DNA of 64,000 bases from Cohnella sp. AR92. Its GTDB lineage: Bacteria; Bacillota; Bacilli; Paenibacillales; Paenibacillaceae. The position numbers were made by a program, and so were the translations under genes. Where the stretch lies: contig NZ_RZJR01000005.1 of the NCBI RefSeq assembly GCF_003990975.1, forward strand, positions 294,620 to 358,619, given 5' to 3'. Shown here piece by piece: positions 7,805 through 16,083 of the stretch; positions within the stretch are counted from its first letter, which is position 1, and every line of letters starts with the position of its first letter. The notes under the pieces are model-generated. The model was not told where the DNA came from. It ran no database searches and saw nothing but the letters and a program-made list of their open reading frames with translations.

Positions 7805-9145
7805 ATGAGCAAGAAGCTGGGAAAATTGGCGTTGGCATCGACGGCGGCGATCGCGCTTGTCGCGACGGGGTGTTCCAAGGATAACAAGGAAGGCGCGGGG
7901 GAGACGGTAACGATCACGCATTACACGATCGATTCGCCGGACCGCACCTTCGTGGAGAAGCTCGTGCCGGAGTTCGAGAAGGCCCACCCGAACATCAAGG
8001 TCAAGATCACGAAGGCGCCGTATGAGCAGTTCGACTCCAAGCTCCAGTCGTCGATCGCGGCGAAGAACGCGCCGGACGTTACGTCCCATTGGGGCTATGG
8101 CGGGTTCATGGAATATTATAACAAAGGGATGCTGATGGACCTGACGCCTTACCTCGGGGACTTCAAGGCTTCGGATTACAACATCCCGGAAGACGTTATG
8201 AACATCTATAAGGTCGACGGCAAGACGTACGGCATTCCGCTGAACAGCTACGTCACCGTCATGCTCTATAACAAGGATATGTTCGACAAGGCAGGCCTTC
8301 CGTATCCGCCGACCGACTACGAGGACAAGAGCTGGACGTTCGACAAGATGGTCGAGTACGCGAGGAAAATGACCGTCGATTCGAAGAACCTGGCGGAAGC
8401 GCAATACGGGGTCGACTTCGGCTTCGGCGAGCGCGACCAGCGCCCGCAGTACTTCGGCGCCAACGTCTACTCGGACGATACGTGGACGAACGGCGGCAAG
8501 CCGTCCAAGGTCAACTTGAACGAGCCGGCGGTCATCGATGCCTACAAGAAGATCTACGGCCTTATCTGGGATGAGAAGGTGTCCCCGACCCCGGCGTTCT
8601 CCAAGTCGGTCTCCGGGCAATTCGGCGATCCGTTCCTGTCCGGCAAGATCGGCATGTCCGTCGTCGGTTCCTGGAGCCTCGCCGCCGCCAGCGACTTCAG
8701 CTTCAACGTCGGCGTGGCGGCGGTGCCGCAGGGCCCGAACCCTAACGTGAGAAGCGTGCTCTACGTCGATCCGCTGTTCGTGCTGAAGGATTCCAAGCAT
8801 CCGAAGGAAGCGCTCGAGTGGATCAAGTTCCTGATCGCGACGGAGATCCAGGAGAAGTCGATCGAGCTGAGCGGCGGCAACCCGCCGGTCAACCAAGCGG
8901 CCGCGGAGAAGTATTACAGCAACTTCGAAGGCATCGCTCCGGAGCAGCTGAAGCAGGTGTTCGAAGGCGCTTATAAGTACGGCTTCGAGTCTTACAACCA
9001 CTTGATCTCCAACTATTCTCAGATCAACGAGCTGTTCATCAACGAGCTCGCCAGCGTCGAGAACGGAGACAAGAAGGTCGAGGAAGTGCTCCCGGGAATC
9101 CAGGAGAAGCTTACGAAGCTGTTGGAGCGCGTGAATAAAGAATAA
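7805..9145 (+). CDS. extracellular sugar-binding lipoprotein of CUT1 ABC transporter
   Basis: 446 residues, family 1 solute-binding protein. A lysine-rich N-terminus and hydrophobic core end in ATGC, so C23 is the likely lipidated cysteine that tethers it outside the membrane. The mature part shows the family pattern ITHYTIDSPDRTFVEKLVPEFEKAHPNIKVK at its start and LYNKDMFDKAGL further on. AAGGGGGAG precedes the ATG. It delivers the sugar to the two upstream permeases. Ligand specificity is not readable from sequence, but the following kinase and GH4 gene point to a disaccharide or small beta-glycoside (inference). Confidence 0.92.
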   Translation: MSKKLGKLALASTAAIALVATGCSKDNKEGAGETVTITHYTIDSPDRTFVEKLVPEFEKAHPNIKVKITKAPYEQFDSKLQSSIAAKNAPDVTSHWGYGGFMEYYNKGMLMDLTPYLGDFKASDYNIPEDVMNIYKVDGKTYGIPLNSYVTVMLYNKDMFDKAGLPYPPTDYEDKSWTFDKMVEYARKMTVDSKNLAEAQYGVDFGFGERDQRPQYFGANVYSDDTWTNGGKPSKVNLNEPAVIDAYKKIYGLIWDEKVSPTPAFSKSVSGQFGDPFLSGKIGMSVVGSWSLAAASDFSFNVGVAAVPQGPNPNVRSVLYVDPLFVLKDSKHPKEALEWIKFLIATEIQEKSIELSGGNPPVNQAAAEKYYSNFEGIAPEQLKQVFEGAYKYGFESYNHLISNYSQINELFINELASVENGDKKVEEVLPGIQEKLTKLLERVNKE

Positions 9146-9162
9146 GAGATCGGCAGCCCGAT

Positions 9163-9184
9163 GGAGTTAAACCGCTTAAACTTT
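9163..9184. promoter_or_regulatory. LacI-type operator O3 before the regulator gene
   Basis: 22-base dyad with arms GGAGTTAAA and TTAAACTTT around CCGC, aligned base for base with the operators at 5880 and 5937 (AGTTAAA-N4-TTtAACTTT core). It lies about 70 bases before the regulator's start, which suggests autoregulation or partial termination control inside the operon. Confidence 0.7.
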
Positions 9185-9253
9185 CTCATGATCTTTCCTC
9201 TCAACTGTGTTACTTTAAAGATAAGAAGAACTGATCATCGGGAGTGTCTTAGC

Positions 9254-10255
9254 ATGAAAGTAAGCATCTTCGACGTCGCCAAGAAGTCGGGCTTGTCCGT
9301 CGTCACCGTATCCAGGGTATTGAACAATTCCAGCTCCGTTCGTCCTTCGAACCGGGAGAAAGTGCTGCAGGCGATGCGCGAGCTCAATTATCATCCGAAC
9401 GCCTCCGCCCGCAGCCTTGCCCGAGGCAAGACCGGCATCATCGGCCTGACGCTGACGACGCTGCACGACTCGTTCCTCGACGCGGTCGTCAAGGAAGCGA
9501 ACGACAGGCTGGCCGAGCACGGCTACTTCCTCGCGCTCTCGATCTCGAACCGTTACAGCGACGCCTTCCATCGCTCGCTGTTCCAGGAAGACCGCGTGGA
9601 CGGCATTCTCCTGCTGTCCCCGATCGACGAGAGCGAGTACGTCATGGAATTGAAGCAGAAGAAGATCCCGTTCGTCTTGATCGATAACTCCCAGAAGAAC
9701 CCGTCGGTGTCGTCCGTCGTCGTGGACAACTTCAAGGGCGGCTATGAGGCGACGAAGCATCTGATCGACCTCGGCCATAAGGAAATCTCCCACATCGGCG
9801 GCTCCGAGGGCTTCCTCAGCACGAAGGAGCGCGAGCGCGGCTTCCTGTTCGCCATGGAGGAGGCGGGCCTGACGCCGTTCTCGGTCGAACGGGGAAGCTT
9901 CGAGATCTCGACCGGTTACCGGATCGCGATGGATTGGATCGCTTCCGGCCGGATGCCGTCCGCGGTGTTCGCCGCGGACGATTATATCGCGCTCGGCATC
10001 CTGGACGCCTGCAAGAACGCGGGCGTCCGCGTGCCGAACGAGCTGTCGGTCGTCGGCTTCGACGACCAGTACCTCGCTTCGGAATTCCGTCCGACGCTAA
10101 CCACGGTTCGCCAGCCGGCCGACAAGATCGCCGCGGAAGCGGTCGAGCTGCTGCTCGGCGTCATGGCCGAGCCGGCGAAGCGCAGCGCGACGGTCCAGAT
10201 CGAGCCGGAGCTGATCGTTCGGGAATCGACCGCAAGGAAAATACATGAGGGTTAA
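9254..10255 (+). CDS. LacI-family regulator of the sugar/GH4 operon
   Basis: 334 residues from the ATG at 9254, which has GGAGTG seven bases upstream. A longer in-frame reading from 9161 would run through the operator and is rejected. The N-terminal helix-turn-helix reads VSIFDVAKKSGLSVVTVSRVLN, then the hinge, then the sugar-binding domain with VVGFDDQYLASEFRPTLTTVRQP near the end. It sits inside the operon it probably represses: identical-type dyads occur before the first permease gene (two) and before this gene (one). The inducer is presumably the transported sugar or its phosphate. Confidence 0.93.
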   Translation: MKVSIFDVAKKSGLSVVTVSRVLNNSSSVRPSNREKVLQAMRELNYHPNASARSLARGKTGIIGLTLTTLHDSFLDAVVKEANDRLAEHGYFLALSISNRYSDAFHRSLFQEDRVDGILLLSPIDESEYVMELKQKKIPFVLIDNSQKNPSVSSVVVDNFKGGYEATKHLIDLGHKEISHIGGSEGFLSTKERERGFLFAMEEAGLTPFSVERGSFEISTGYRIAMDWIASGRMPSAVFAADDYIALGILDACKNAGVRVPNELSVVGFDDQYLASEFRPTLTTVRQPADKIAAEAVELLLGVMAEPAKRSATVQIEPELIVRESTARKIHEG

Positions 10256-10273
10256 CTAGCAGGAGTGAAGCCT

Positions 10274-11248
10274 TTGAACTATTACATGGGCGTCGACGGC
10301 GGAGGCAGCAAGACGTACGCGCTGATCGTCGACGAGACAGGCAAGGTCGTCGGCAAAGGCCATAGCGGCAACGGCAACCACCAAACGGGCTACGACGTCG
10401 CCAAGCGCAACATCCGCGAGTCCGTCGAGATGGCTCTCGGGCAATCGGGCCTGACGAAGGAGCAGATCGAATTCGCGTACTTCGGCCTGGCCGGAGCGGA
10501 TCGGGAGACCGATTACCGCATCCTGCGGCCGATGATCGCGGAGCTGGGCCTCCCCCGCCATGCGATCAACTGCGACACGATGATCGCGATGCGAGCGGGT
10601 ACGGACCGCCCGTACGGAGTCGTTCTGATCTGCGGAACCGGCACCAATGGCGCGGGCGTCAACCCCGCAGGGGCATTCCTGCAGGTCGGCGGGTTCTCTT
10701 ACCAATACGGAGACTTCGGCGGAGGAGGAGCGCTGAACGTCGAGGCGTTCCGTTCGGTCATCCGGGCATGGGACGGCCGGGAGCGACCGACGGCGCTGAC
10801 GGAGCTTGTCCTGAAGGAACTGGGCTATGGCGATGTCGAGACGATGTTCCACGACTATCTGGATCGCGACAAGATTCCGCCGGTCCGCCTCGTGCCGCTG
10901 CTCTTCGAAGCCGCCGAGCAAGGCGACGGCGTCGCGATCGAGATTCTGAAGCGCCAGGGAGCGGAGCTCGGCATCTCCGCCAGAGCGATCATCAAGCGGC
11001 TCGGCATGGAGAAGGAGGAGTTCGACGTCGTGCTCGCGGGCAGCATTCTCGTGCGCGGCAAAGGCGATTACGTGCTCTCCCCGATCGAGCAGGCGGTGAA
11101 GGCCGTCGCGCCGAATGCGCGGCTCGCCAAGCTCGAAGTCGAGCCGGTCGTCGGCGCCGTCTGGCTGGCGGTCGAGGCTTCCGGGGTCGAGCTGCCGCAG
11201 GCGGTCTACGACGGGCTGCGCGGCGTATCGGATTACGTGCTTGCATAG
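10274..11248 (+). CDS. BadF/BadG-type sugar kinase (N-acetylglucosamine/glucoside kinase-like)
   Basis: About 325 residues of the BadF/BadG/BcrA ATPase fold. The N-terminal phosphate-1 motif MGVDGGGSKTYALIVDE is intact, the adenosine-type motif LICGTGTNGAGV is at about residue 120, and VLAGSIL-type sequence follows near the C-terminus. The family includes eukaryotic GlcNAc kinase and bacterial glucosamine and glucoside kinases. TTG at 10274 is chosen because AGGAGTG sits just before it; GTG at 10265 lies within that site. It overlaps nothing and is followed by the GH4 gene, which needs a 6-phosphorylated substrate. The simplest reading is that it phosphorylates the imported sugar with ATP (inference). 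Confidence 0.85.
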   Translation: MNYYMGVDGGGSKTYALIVDETGKVVGKGHSGNGNHQTGYDVAKRNIRESVEMALGQSGLTKEQIEFAYFGLAGADRETDYRILRPMIAELGLPRHAINCDTMIAMRAGTDRPYGVVLICGTGTNGAGVNPAGAFLQVGGFSYQYGDFGGGGALNVEAFRSVIRAWDGRERPTALTELVLKELGYGDVETMFHDYLDRDKIPPVRLVPLLFEAAEQGDGVAIEILKRQGAELGISARAIIKRLGMEKEEFDVVLAGSILVRGKGDYVLSPIEQAVKAVAPNARLAKLEVEPVVGAVWLAVEASGVELPQAVYDGLRGVSDYVLA

Positions 11249-11287
11249 GCAAGACGATAGAGATGGCTTACAAGGAGATGGACACCC

Positions 11288-12619
11288 ATGGCACAAGACA
11301 CGAAACAAGACGCGGCATCAGGCAAGAAGTTAAAGATCGCGGTAATCGGCGGCGGCTCGTCCTATACGCCGGAGATCGTAGAAGGCTTCATCAAGCGCTA
11401 CGACGAGCTTCCCATCGGCGAACTGTGGCTCGTCGACATCGAGCAGGGCAAGCATAAGCTCGATATCGTCGGAGAGCTCGCGAAACGCATGGTCGCGAAG
11501 TCGGGCCTGCCGATCAAGGTCCAATTGACCCTTGATCGCCGCGCGGCGATCAAGGACGCGGACTTCGTCTCGACGCAGCTGCGCGTCGGCCTGCTCGAAG
11601 CCCGCAAGTGGGATGAGCACATCCCGAACCTGCACGGCGTCATCGGCCAAGAGACGACCGGACCCGGGGGCATGATGAAGGCCCTCCGCACGATTCCCGT
11701 GCTGCTCGACATCTGCAAGGACATCGAGGAGCTGGCTCCGAATGCTTGGCTGCTCAACTTCACCAACCCGGCGGGCATGGTCACCGAAGCGATCTCTCGC
11801 TACTCCAGCGTCAAGAGCATCGGCCTCTGCAACGCCCCGATCGGGCTGCACAAGTGGCTCATGGGCAAGTATGAGGTCGAAGCCAAGCGGATTTACACCG
11901 AGTTCGTCGGCTTGAACCATCTGCACTGGGTCACGCGAATCGAGATCGACGGCGCCGACAAGCTGCCGGAGCTGCTCGACAAGAGCGAGGAGTATTCGGG
12001 CAAGAACGTCCCTCCGACCGAATGGGATCCGGAGTTCCTGCGCACGCTGGGCGGCTATCCGTCCTACTACCTGAAGTACTTCTACATGCCGGACGTCATG
12101 CTCGACGAGCAGCTGACGTCCCTGCAGAACAACGGCACCCGAGCGGAGGTCGTGAAGCGCGTCGAAGACGAGCTGTTCGAGCTGTACAAGGATCCGAATC
12201 TCGAAGAGAAGCCGAAGCAGCTGGAGCAGCGAGGCGGCGCGTACTATTCCGAGGCGGCGGTCAACCTGATGGTGTCGCTGCACAACGACCGCCGCGACAT
12301 CCAGACGCTGAACGTCCGGAACGGACGGGTGCTCGACTTCCTGCCCGAGGACGCCGCGATCGAGGTCAACTGCGTCGTGACCGGCCAAGGCCCGCTTCCG
12401 CTTCCGGTCACGAAGGTGCCGGAGAACGCGAAGGGCCTCATCGCCGCCGTCAAGACGTACGAGCGACTGACGATCGAAGCCGCGATCACCGGCGACCGTG
12501 GCATCGCGCTGCAAGCCATGGCGGCGCATCCGCTCGTGCCGTCCGTCAGCGTCGCCAGACTGCTGCTGGACGAGATGCTGGAGAAGAACCGGCCTTATCT
12601 TCCTCGGTTCTTTAAGTAA
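11288..12619 (+). CDS. GH4 NAD/Mn-dependent 6-phospho-beta-glucosidase-like enzyme
   Basis: 443 residues, the normal GH4 length. The N-terminal Rossmann loop VIGGGSSYTPEIV (about 19-31) binds NAD. NFTNPAGMVTEA starts at N157; C181 in GLCNAPIG and H211 in GLNHLHW match the spacing of the two metal ligands in GH4 enzymes. The family hydrolyses 6-phospho-glycosides by an oxidation-elimination route rather than by acid/base catalysis. AAGGAGATG precedes the ATG. It is the last gene of the operon and lies before a bidirectional terminator. The family label LicH/CelF-type is reasonable; the exact sugar (glucoside, chitobioside) is open. Confidence 0.9.
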   Translation: MAQDTKQDAASGKKLKIAVIGGGSSYTPEIVEGFIKRYDELPIGELWLVDIEQGKHKLDIVGELAKRMVAKSGLPIKVQLTLDRRAAIKDADFVSTQLRVGLLEARKWDEHIPNLHGVIGQETTGPGGMMKALRTIPVLLDICKDIEELAPNAWLLNFTNPAGMVTEAISRYSSVKSIGLCNAPIGLHKWLMGKYEVEAKRIYTEFVGLNHLHWVTRIEIDGADKLPELLDKSEEYSGKNVPPTEWDPEFLRTLGGYPSYYLKYFYMPDVMLDEQLTSLQNNGTRAEVVKRVEDELFELYKDPNLEEKPKQLEQRGGAYYSEAAVNLMVSLHNDRRDIQTLNVRNGRVLDFLPEDAAIEVNCVVTGQGPLPLPVTKVPENAKGLIAAVKTYERLTIEAAITGDRGIALQAMAAHPLVPSVSVARLLLDEMLEKNRPYLPRFFK

Positions 12620-12639
12620 AGGAATTGCCGGAACCGCCA

Positions 12640-12676
12640 AAAAACCTTGCCGACGAATGAGATCGGCAAGGTTTTT
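12640..12676. terminator. bidirectional terminator between two converging sugar operons
   Basis: Arms AAAACCTTGCCGA and TCGGCAAGGTTTT pair perfectly around nine bases, with A-run on the left and T-run on the right, so it can stop the GH4 operon and the minus-strand transporter operon. Confidence 0.88.
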
Positions 12677-12697
12677 CTCGATACGGTATCTATGCTG

Positions 12698-13534
12698 CTA
12701 TTCCTTGACCGCCCCCGCGCTAAGGCCGGACTCGACCTTCTCTTGGAACAGCAGGTACACGACGATCGTCGGGACGATCGTGATGATGATGCCGGCGAAC
12801 ATCGGCCCCATCCGGGCGGAACCGTGTTCCCCTATGAACGACATGAGAGCGACGGAAATATTGAACATGCTGTCCTTGGTGACCAGCAGGACGTTCCAGA
12901 TCAGGTCGTTGTAGATGTCGAAGAAGGCCAGGATGCCGGCGGTCGAGACGGCGGGCATCGTCAGCGGCAGCAGAATGCGGAACAGCAGTCTTGCGGGCGA
13001 ACAGCCGTCGATCATCGCCGATTCGTCCAGCTCCCTGCTAATCCCCTTCATGAAGCCGGTGACCAGGAAGATCGTGAACGGCAGCTGGAACACCCCGTAC
13101 AGCACGATCATGACGAAGAAGTTGTTGAAGCCGTGAACGGTGCCGATCATCCGGGAGATCGGGATAATGAGCGAGAATACCGGAATCATGAGGCCGGTCG
13201 TGAAGTAGAGATAGAAGCCTTCCCGGAAGCGGAAGCGGAGCCGCGACAGGACGAAGGCCGCCATGATGCCGAGCAGCAGCGCGAGAGCCGTGCCCGCGGT
13301 CGCGTAGAACGCCGAATTCAGCACGGCCCACCCGATCTTGCCTTCGCTGAACGCCTCATGGTAGTTGGACCACAGCCACTGCGTCGGAAGCGCGAACGGC
13401 TTATCGTTATAAATCTCGACGTTGTCCTTGAGAGAAGCTTGAACGGTGAACAAGAGCGGGTAAAGGAACATGACCGAGCCCATGATGGCGAGCAGGTAGG
13501 TTGCCGGCAGGAACATTCGGTTTTTGATAGTCAT
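12698..13534 (-). CDS. carbohydrate ABC transporter permease (MalG-like)
   Basis: 278 residues, six membrane segments. EAA-type loop SRELDESAMIDGCSPARLLF followed by ILLPLTMP, and the usual tail LLFQEKVESGLSAGAVKE. GGAGGCGA lies eight bases before the ATG. It is the distal gene of a minus-strand operon (glycosidase, YesM, YesN, binding protein, permease, permease). The gap to the preceding permease gene is 22 bases. The ATPase is again absent from the operon. Confidence 0.92.
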   Translation of the reverse strand: MTIKNRMFLPATYLLAIMGSVMFLYPLLFTVQASLKDNVEIYNDKPFALPTQWLWSNYHEAFSEGKIGWAVLNSAFYATAGTALALLLGIMAAFVLSRLRFRFREGFYLYFTTGLMIPVFSLIIPISRMIGTVHGFNNFFVMIVLYGVFQLPFTIFLVTGFMKGISRELDESAMIDGCSPARLLFRILLPLTMPAVSTAGILAFFDIYNDLIWNVLLVTKDSMFNISVALMSFIGEHGSARMGPMFAGIIITIVPTIVVYLLFQEKVESGLSAGAVKE

Positions 13535-13556
13535 AGATTGTCGCCTCCCATGGACG

Positions 13557-14441
13557 TCAGGCTCGGCTCGCCTTCCCGTTCATCAGTTTGTTCAGAATGA
13601 CCGTGGCCGCGAAGCCGGCAACGATAATGAAAGTGCCGATGCTGTTGCCCATGCCGAAATTGTTGTATTTGAACGATTGATTGTACAGCATCGTCGTCGG
13701 CACGTCGGTCGCGCCGTTCGGGCCTCCCCCCGTCATGACGTAGATCTGCGAGAAGACTCGGAGCGACTGCGTGACCGCAAGCACCGAGAACACCTTGAAC
13801 GTCTCCTTCATGAGAGGGACCGTGATGTAGTACACCCGCTTCCAGCCGACGGCGCCTTCCATGGCCGCCGCTTCGTAGAGGTCGTCCGGGATGGCGACGA
13901 TGCCGCTGGCGAAGATGATCATGTTGAGGCCGAAGTAGATCCAGGCGTTCACGACGACGACGACGTAAATCGCGATCGACGGCTCGCCGAGCCATTCGTG
14001 CTGCCACGACGACAGCCCGACCATGCCGAGCAGCGTGTTGACGAGACCCCCGTCGCCCTTGAGCAGGAACTGCCACATGAGGCCGACGGACGTCAGCGGC
14101 AGGATCGACGGAAGGAAGTACGCGACTTTGAAGAAGCGCTTGCCCCGCGTCTTGCTCGTGATGAGCAGCGCCATGGCGAAAGCGACGGGCAGGATGAGCA
14201 CGAACGAGGCGACGATGAAGACGCCGACGTTGCGGAGAGCATGATAGAATTCTTCGCTTCGGAACATCTCGGCGTAATTGTCGAGTCCCACATAGCTCAT
14301 CGGGACGTTGTGGATGCCGTTCCAGCTGAAGAAGGATTGGTAAGCGGTCTGAACGACGGGGATGATGAACGCGATCGTGTACAGAAGGAAGACCGGGAGC
14401 AGGAAGATCGCGATCGTTCCGTAAATTTTACGGCCGTACAT
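13557..14441 (-). CDS. carbohydrate ABC transporter permease (MalF/UgpA-like)
   Basis: 294 residues starting MYGRKIYG at 14441, where AGGAGGCG lies nine bases upstream; a longer reading from 14543 adds arginine-rich residues with no signal and is rejected. Six membrane segments, EAA loop DDLYEAAAMEGAVGWKRVYY with ITVPLMKE, and the phrase VMTGGGPNGATDV. It pairs with the next permease and sits between it and the binding-protein gene. Confidence 0.92.
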   Translation of the reverse strand: MYGRKIYGTIAIFLLPVFLLYTIAFIIPVVQTAYQSFFSWNGIHNVPMSYVGLDNYAEMFRSEEFYHALRNVGVFIVASFVLILPVAFAMALLITSKTRGKRFFKVAYFLPSILPLTSVGLMWQFLLKGDGGLVNTLLGMVGLSSWQHEWLGEPSIAIYVVVVVNAWIYFGLNMIIFASGIVAIPDDLYEAAAMEGAVGWKRVYYITVPLMKETFKVFSVLAVTQSLRVFSQIYVMTGGGPNGATDVPTTMLYNQSFKYNNFGMGNSIGTFIIVAGFAATVILNKLMNGKASRA

Positions 14442-14576
14442 GGATGGGTCGCCTCCTAGCGTGCCTAGGGATTGTGAAGCGCGAACAGCCGCCCTCGCAT
14501 CGGCTCGGCGAAAGCGAGGCACCCTGCGGGACGGCTGCGGCACTGCGGTTGCTCGATCTCCAACCGGATGGAACGA

Positions 14577-15944
14577 TTACTTGCGGTTGGAATCGAGGAA
14601 GCTCTGGATGTTGTCGGCGGTCTTCTTAGGAGTGTTGCCCGCGAACAAGCCTTGGATCTCGTTGCGCACCTTGTCCTGCAGCTGCGCGATCGGGTCGTAG
14701 GCGTACAGCTCGAGCTTGAAGCCCGTGGACGTCTTCAGCGCTTCCATGTAGGCTTGGGTGACCGGGTCGACCTTGCTGGAGTCGACCTCCATGTTGACCG
14801 GATAGACGCCGCCCTTGGTCTGCTCCAGATAGTATTGGAAGGCCTCGGCCGAAGTCAGGTACTTCAGCAGCTTAACCGCCGCGTCAAGCTTGGCGCCCTT
14901 CAGTTCCTTGGAGAGGGAGTAGCCGCCGGCGCCGCCGAACCAGGTGCCCGCGTTGTCCGGCGAATCCGAGAAGCTCGGGAACGGGATAACCCCGACCTTG
15001 TCCGCGATCTCGGATGCCGCGAGCGTGCTGATTCCCCACGAGCCTTCGTACAGCATGGCGCTCTTGCCGCTCAGGAAGTTGGAAGTGATCGTGTTGTTGT
15101 CGGTCGTGACGATGTTGTCGCCCAGGATGCCGGCGTCCTGCCAATCCTTCATGAGCTGGAGCAGGGACACCATATCGGCGTCGTTCCACTTGGCGGAGCC
15201 GTCGACGAGCGCGTCGGTCTTCGCTTGGCCGAATTTCTTCAGGGACAGGTTGGTCAGCAGGTGGCCGCCGCGGAAGTTCTCCTTGTCCGCGATGGCCATC
15301 GGGGTGACGCCGATCTCCTTGAACTTGGCCGCCACGGCTTGCATGTCGTCGATCGTCTTCGGGGGCTCCATGCCGATCTTCCCGAAGAGCTCCTTGTTGT
15401 AGAAGATCGCGATGCTGTAGAACTCGGAAGGCACGCCGTAGGTGCCGGGCAGGTCTTTATATTGCCAGGTGTCGAGAAGCGGAAGAAAGTCGCCGGCCCA
15501 CTTGGTGTCTTCGTCCAAGTAGGGCTGAAGGTTCAGCGCGCTGTTCTTCGCGTAATCGCGGAACGCCTCGCCGCCGTAGTTGGTCCACAAGTCAGGCAGC
15601 TGGCCGGTGGCCATGCTCGTCTTGAGCTTCTGGTTGAAGGCGTTCTCGTCGCTCATCGATTCGTCCTTGATCGTTACGTTCGGGTTCTCCTCTTGGAACT
15701 TCTTGATCAGGTCTCCGAAAGCGACGGCGCTCGGGCTCGTGCCGGAAGAGCGGGTCAAGATCGTCAACGTCACCTTCTCGGCCTTCGAGCCGGTATCGGC
15801 GGAAGCCGAAGCGGAAGCATTGGCAGCGCTTGCAGAATGGCTTGCGTCTTTGCCGTTATTGCCATCATTGCCGCAAGCGGTCAGGGCGCCGGATAAGAGC
15901 AGTGCGGAAGCCGCCAGCGAGACGGCCTTCTTCGTGTGTGTCAT
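14577..15944 (-). CDS. extracellular sugar-binding lipoprotein of ABC transporter
   Basis: 456 residues from the ATG at 15944 (MTHTKKAVSL); an ATG at 15953 is possible but sits against the GGGGAGG site. The signal ends LTAC with C24 as the lipid-anchored cysteine, followed by a long Asn/Ser/Ala-rich linker. The mature domain is a family 1 solute-binding protein (VTLTILTRSSGTSPSAVAF, then IFYNKELFGKIGMEPPKT). It lies between the two-component system genes and the permease genes, consistent with a substrate sensed outside by YesM and then imported. Confidence 0.92.
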   Translation of the reverse strand: MTHTKKAVSLAASALLLSGALTACGNDGNNGKDASHSASAANASASASADTGSKAEKVTLTILTRSSGTSPSAVAFGDLIKKFQEENPNVTIKDESMSDENAFNQKLKTSMATGQLPDLWTNYGGEAFRDYAKNSALNLQPYLDEDTKWAGDFLPLLDTWQYKDLPGTYGVPSEFYSIAIFYNKELFGKIGMEPPKTIDDMQAVAAKFKEIGVTPMAIADKENFRGGHLLTNLSLKKFGQAKTDALVDGSAKWNDADMVSLLQLMKDWQDAGILGDNIVTTDNNTITSNFLSGKSAMLYEGSWGISTLAASEIADKVGVIPFPSFSDSPDNAGTWFGGAGGYSLSKELKGAKLDAAVKLLKYLTSAEAFQYYLEQTKGGVYPVNMEVDSSKVDPVTQAYMEALKTSTGFKLELYAYDPIAQLQDKVRNEIQGLFAGNTPKKTADNIQSFLDSNRK

Positions 15945-16083
15945 CTTGATCATTACCTCCCCAGGAAGCTTGATAGGCGCGGCGGGCATCTCCCGTCCGT
16001 TAGGGACATTATAAGAAAAGGAGGCCTTCGGGCTGAATGGAGGAATTTGACCGCATCTCGATTATTTTTACCTGCCGCCCGGA

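Noticed and set aside
13524..14459. Long plus-strand frame opposite the permease gene
   Set aside because: Arg/Asp/His-rich antisense translation of a clear permease gene, with no ribosome site; typical of high-GC shadow frames.
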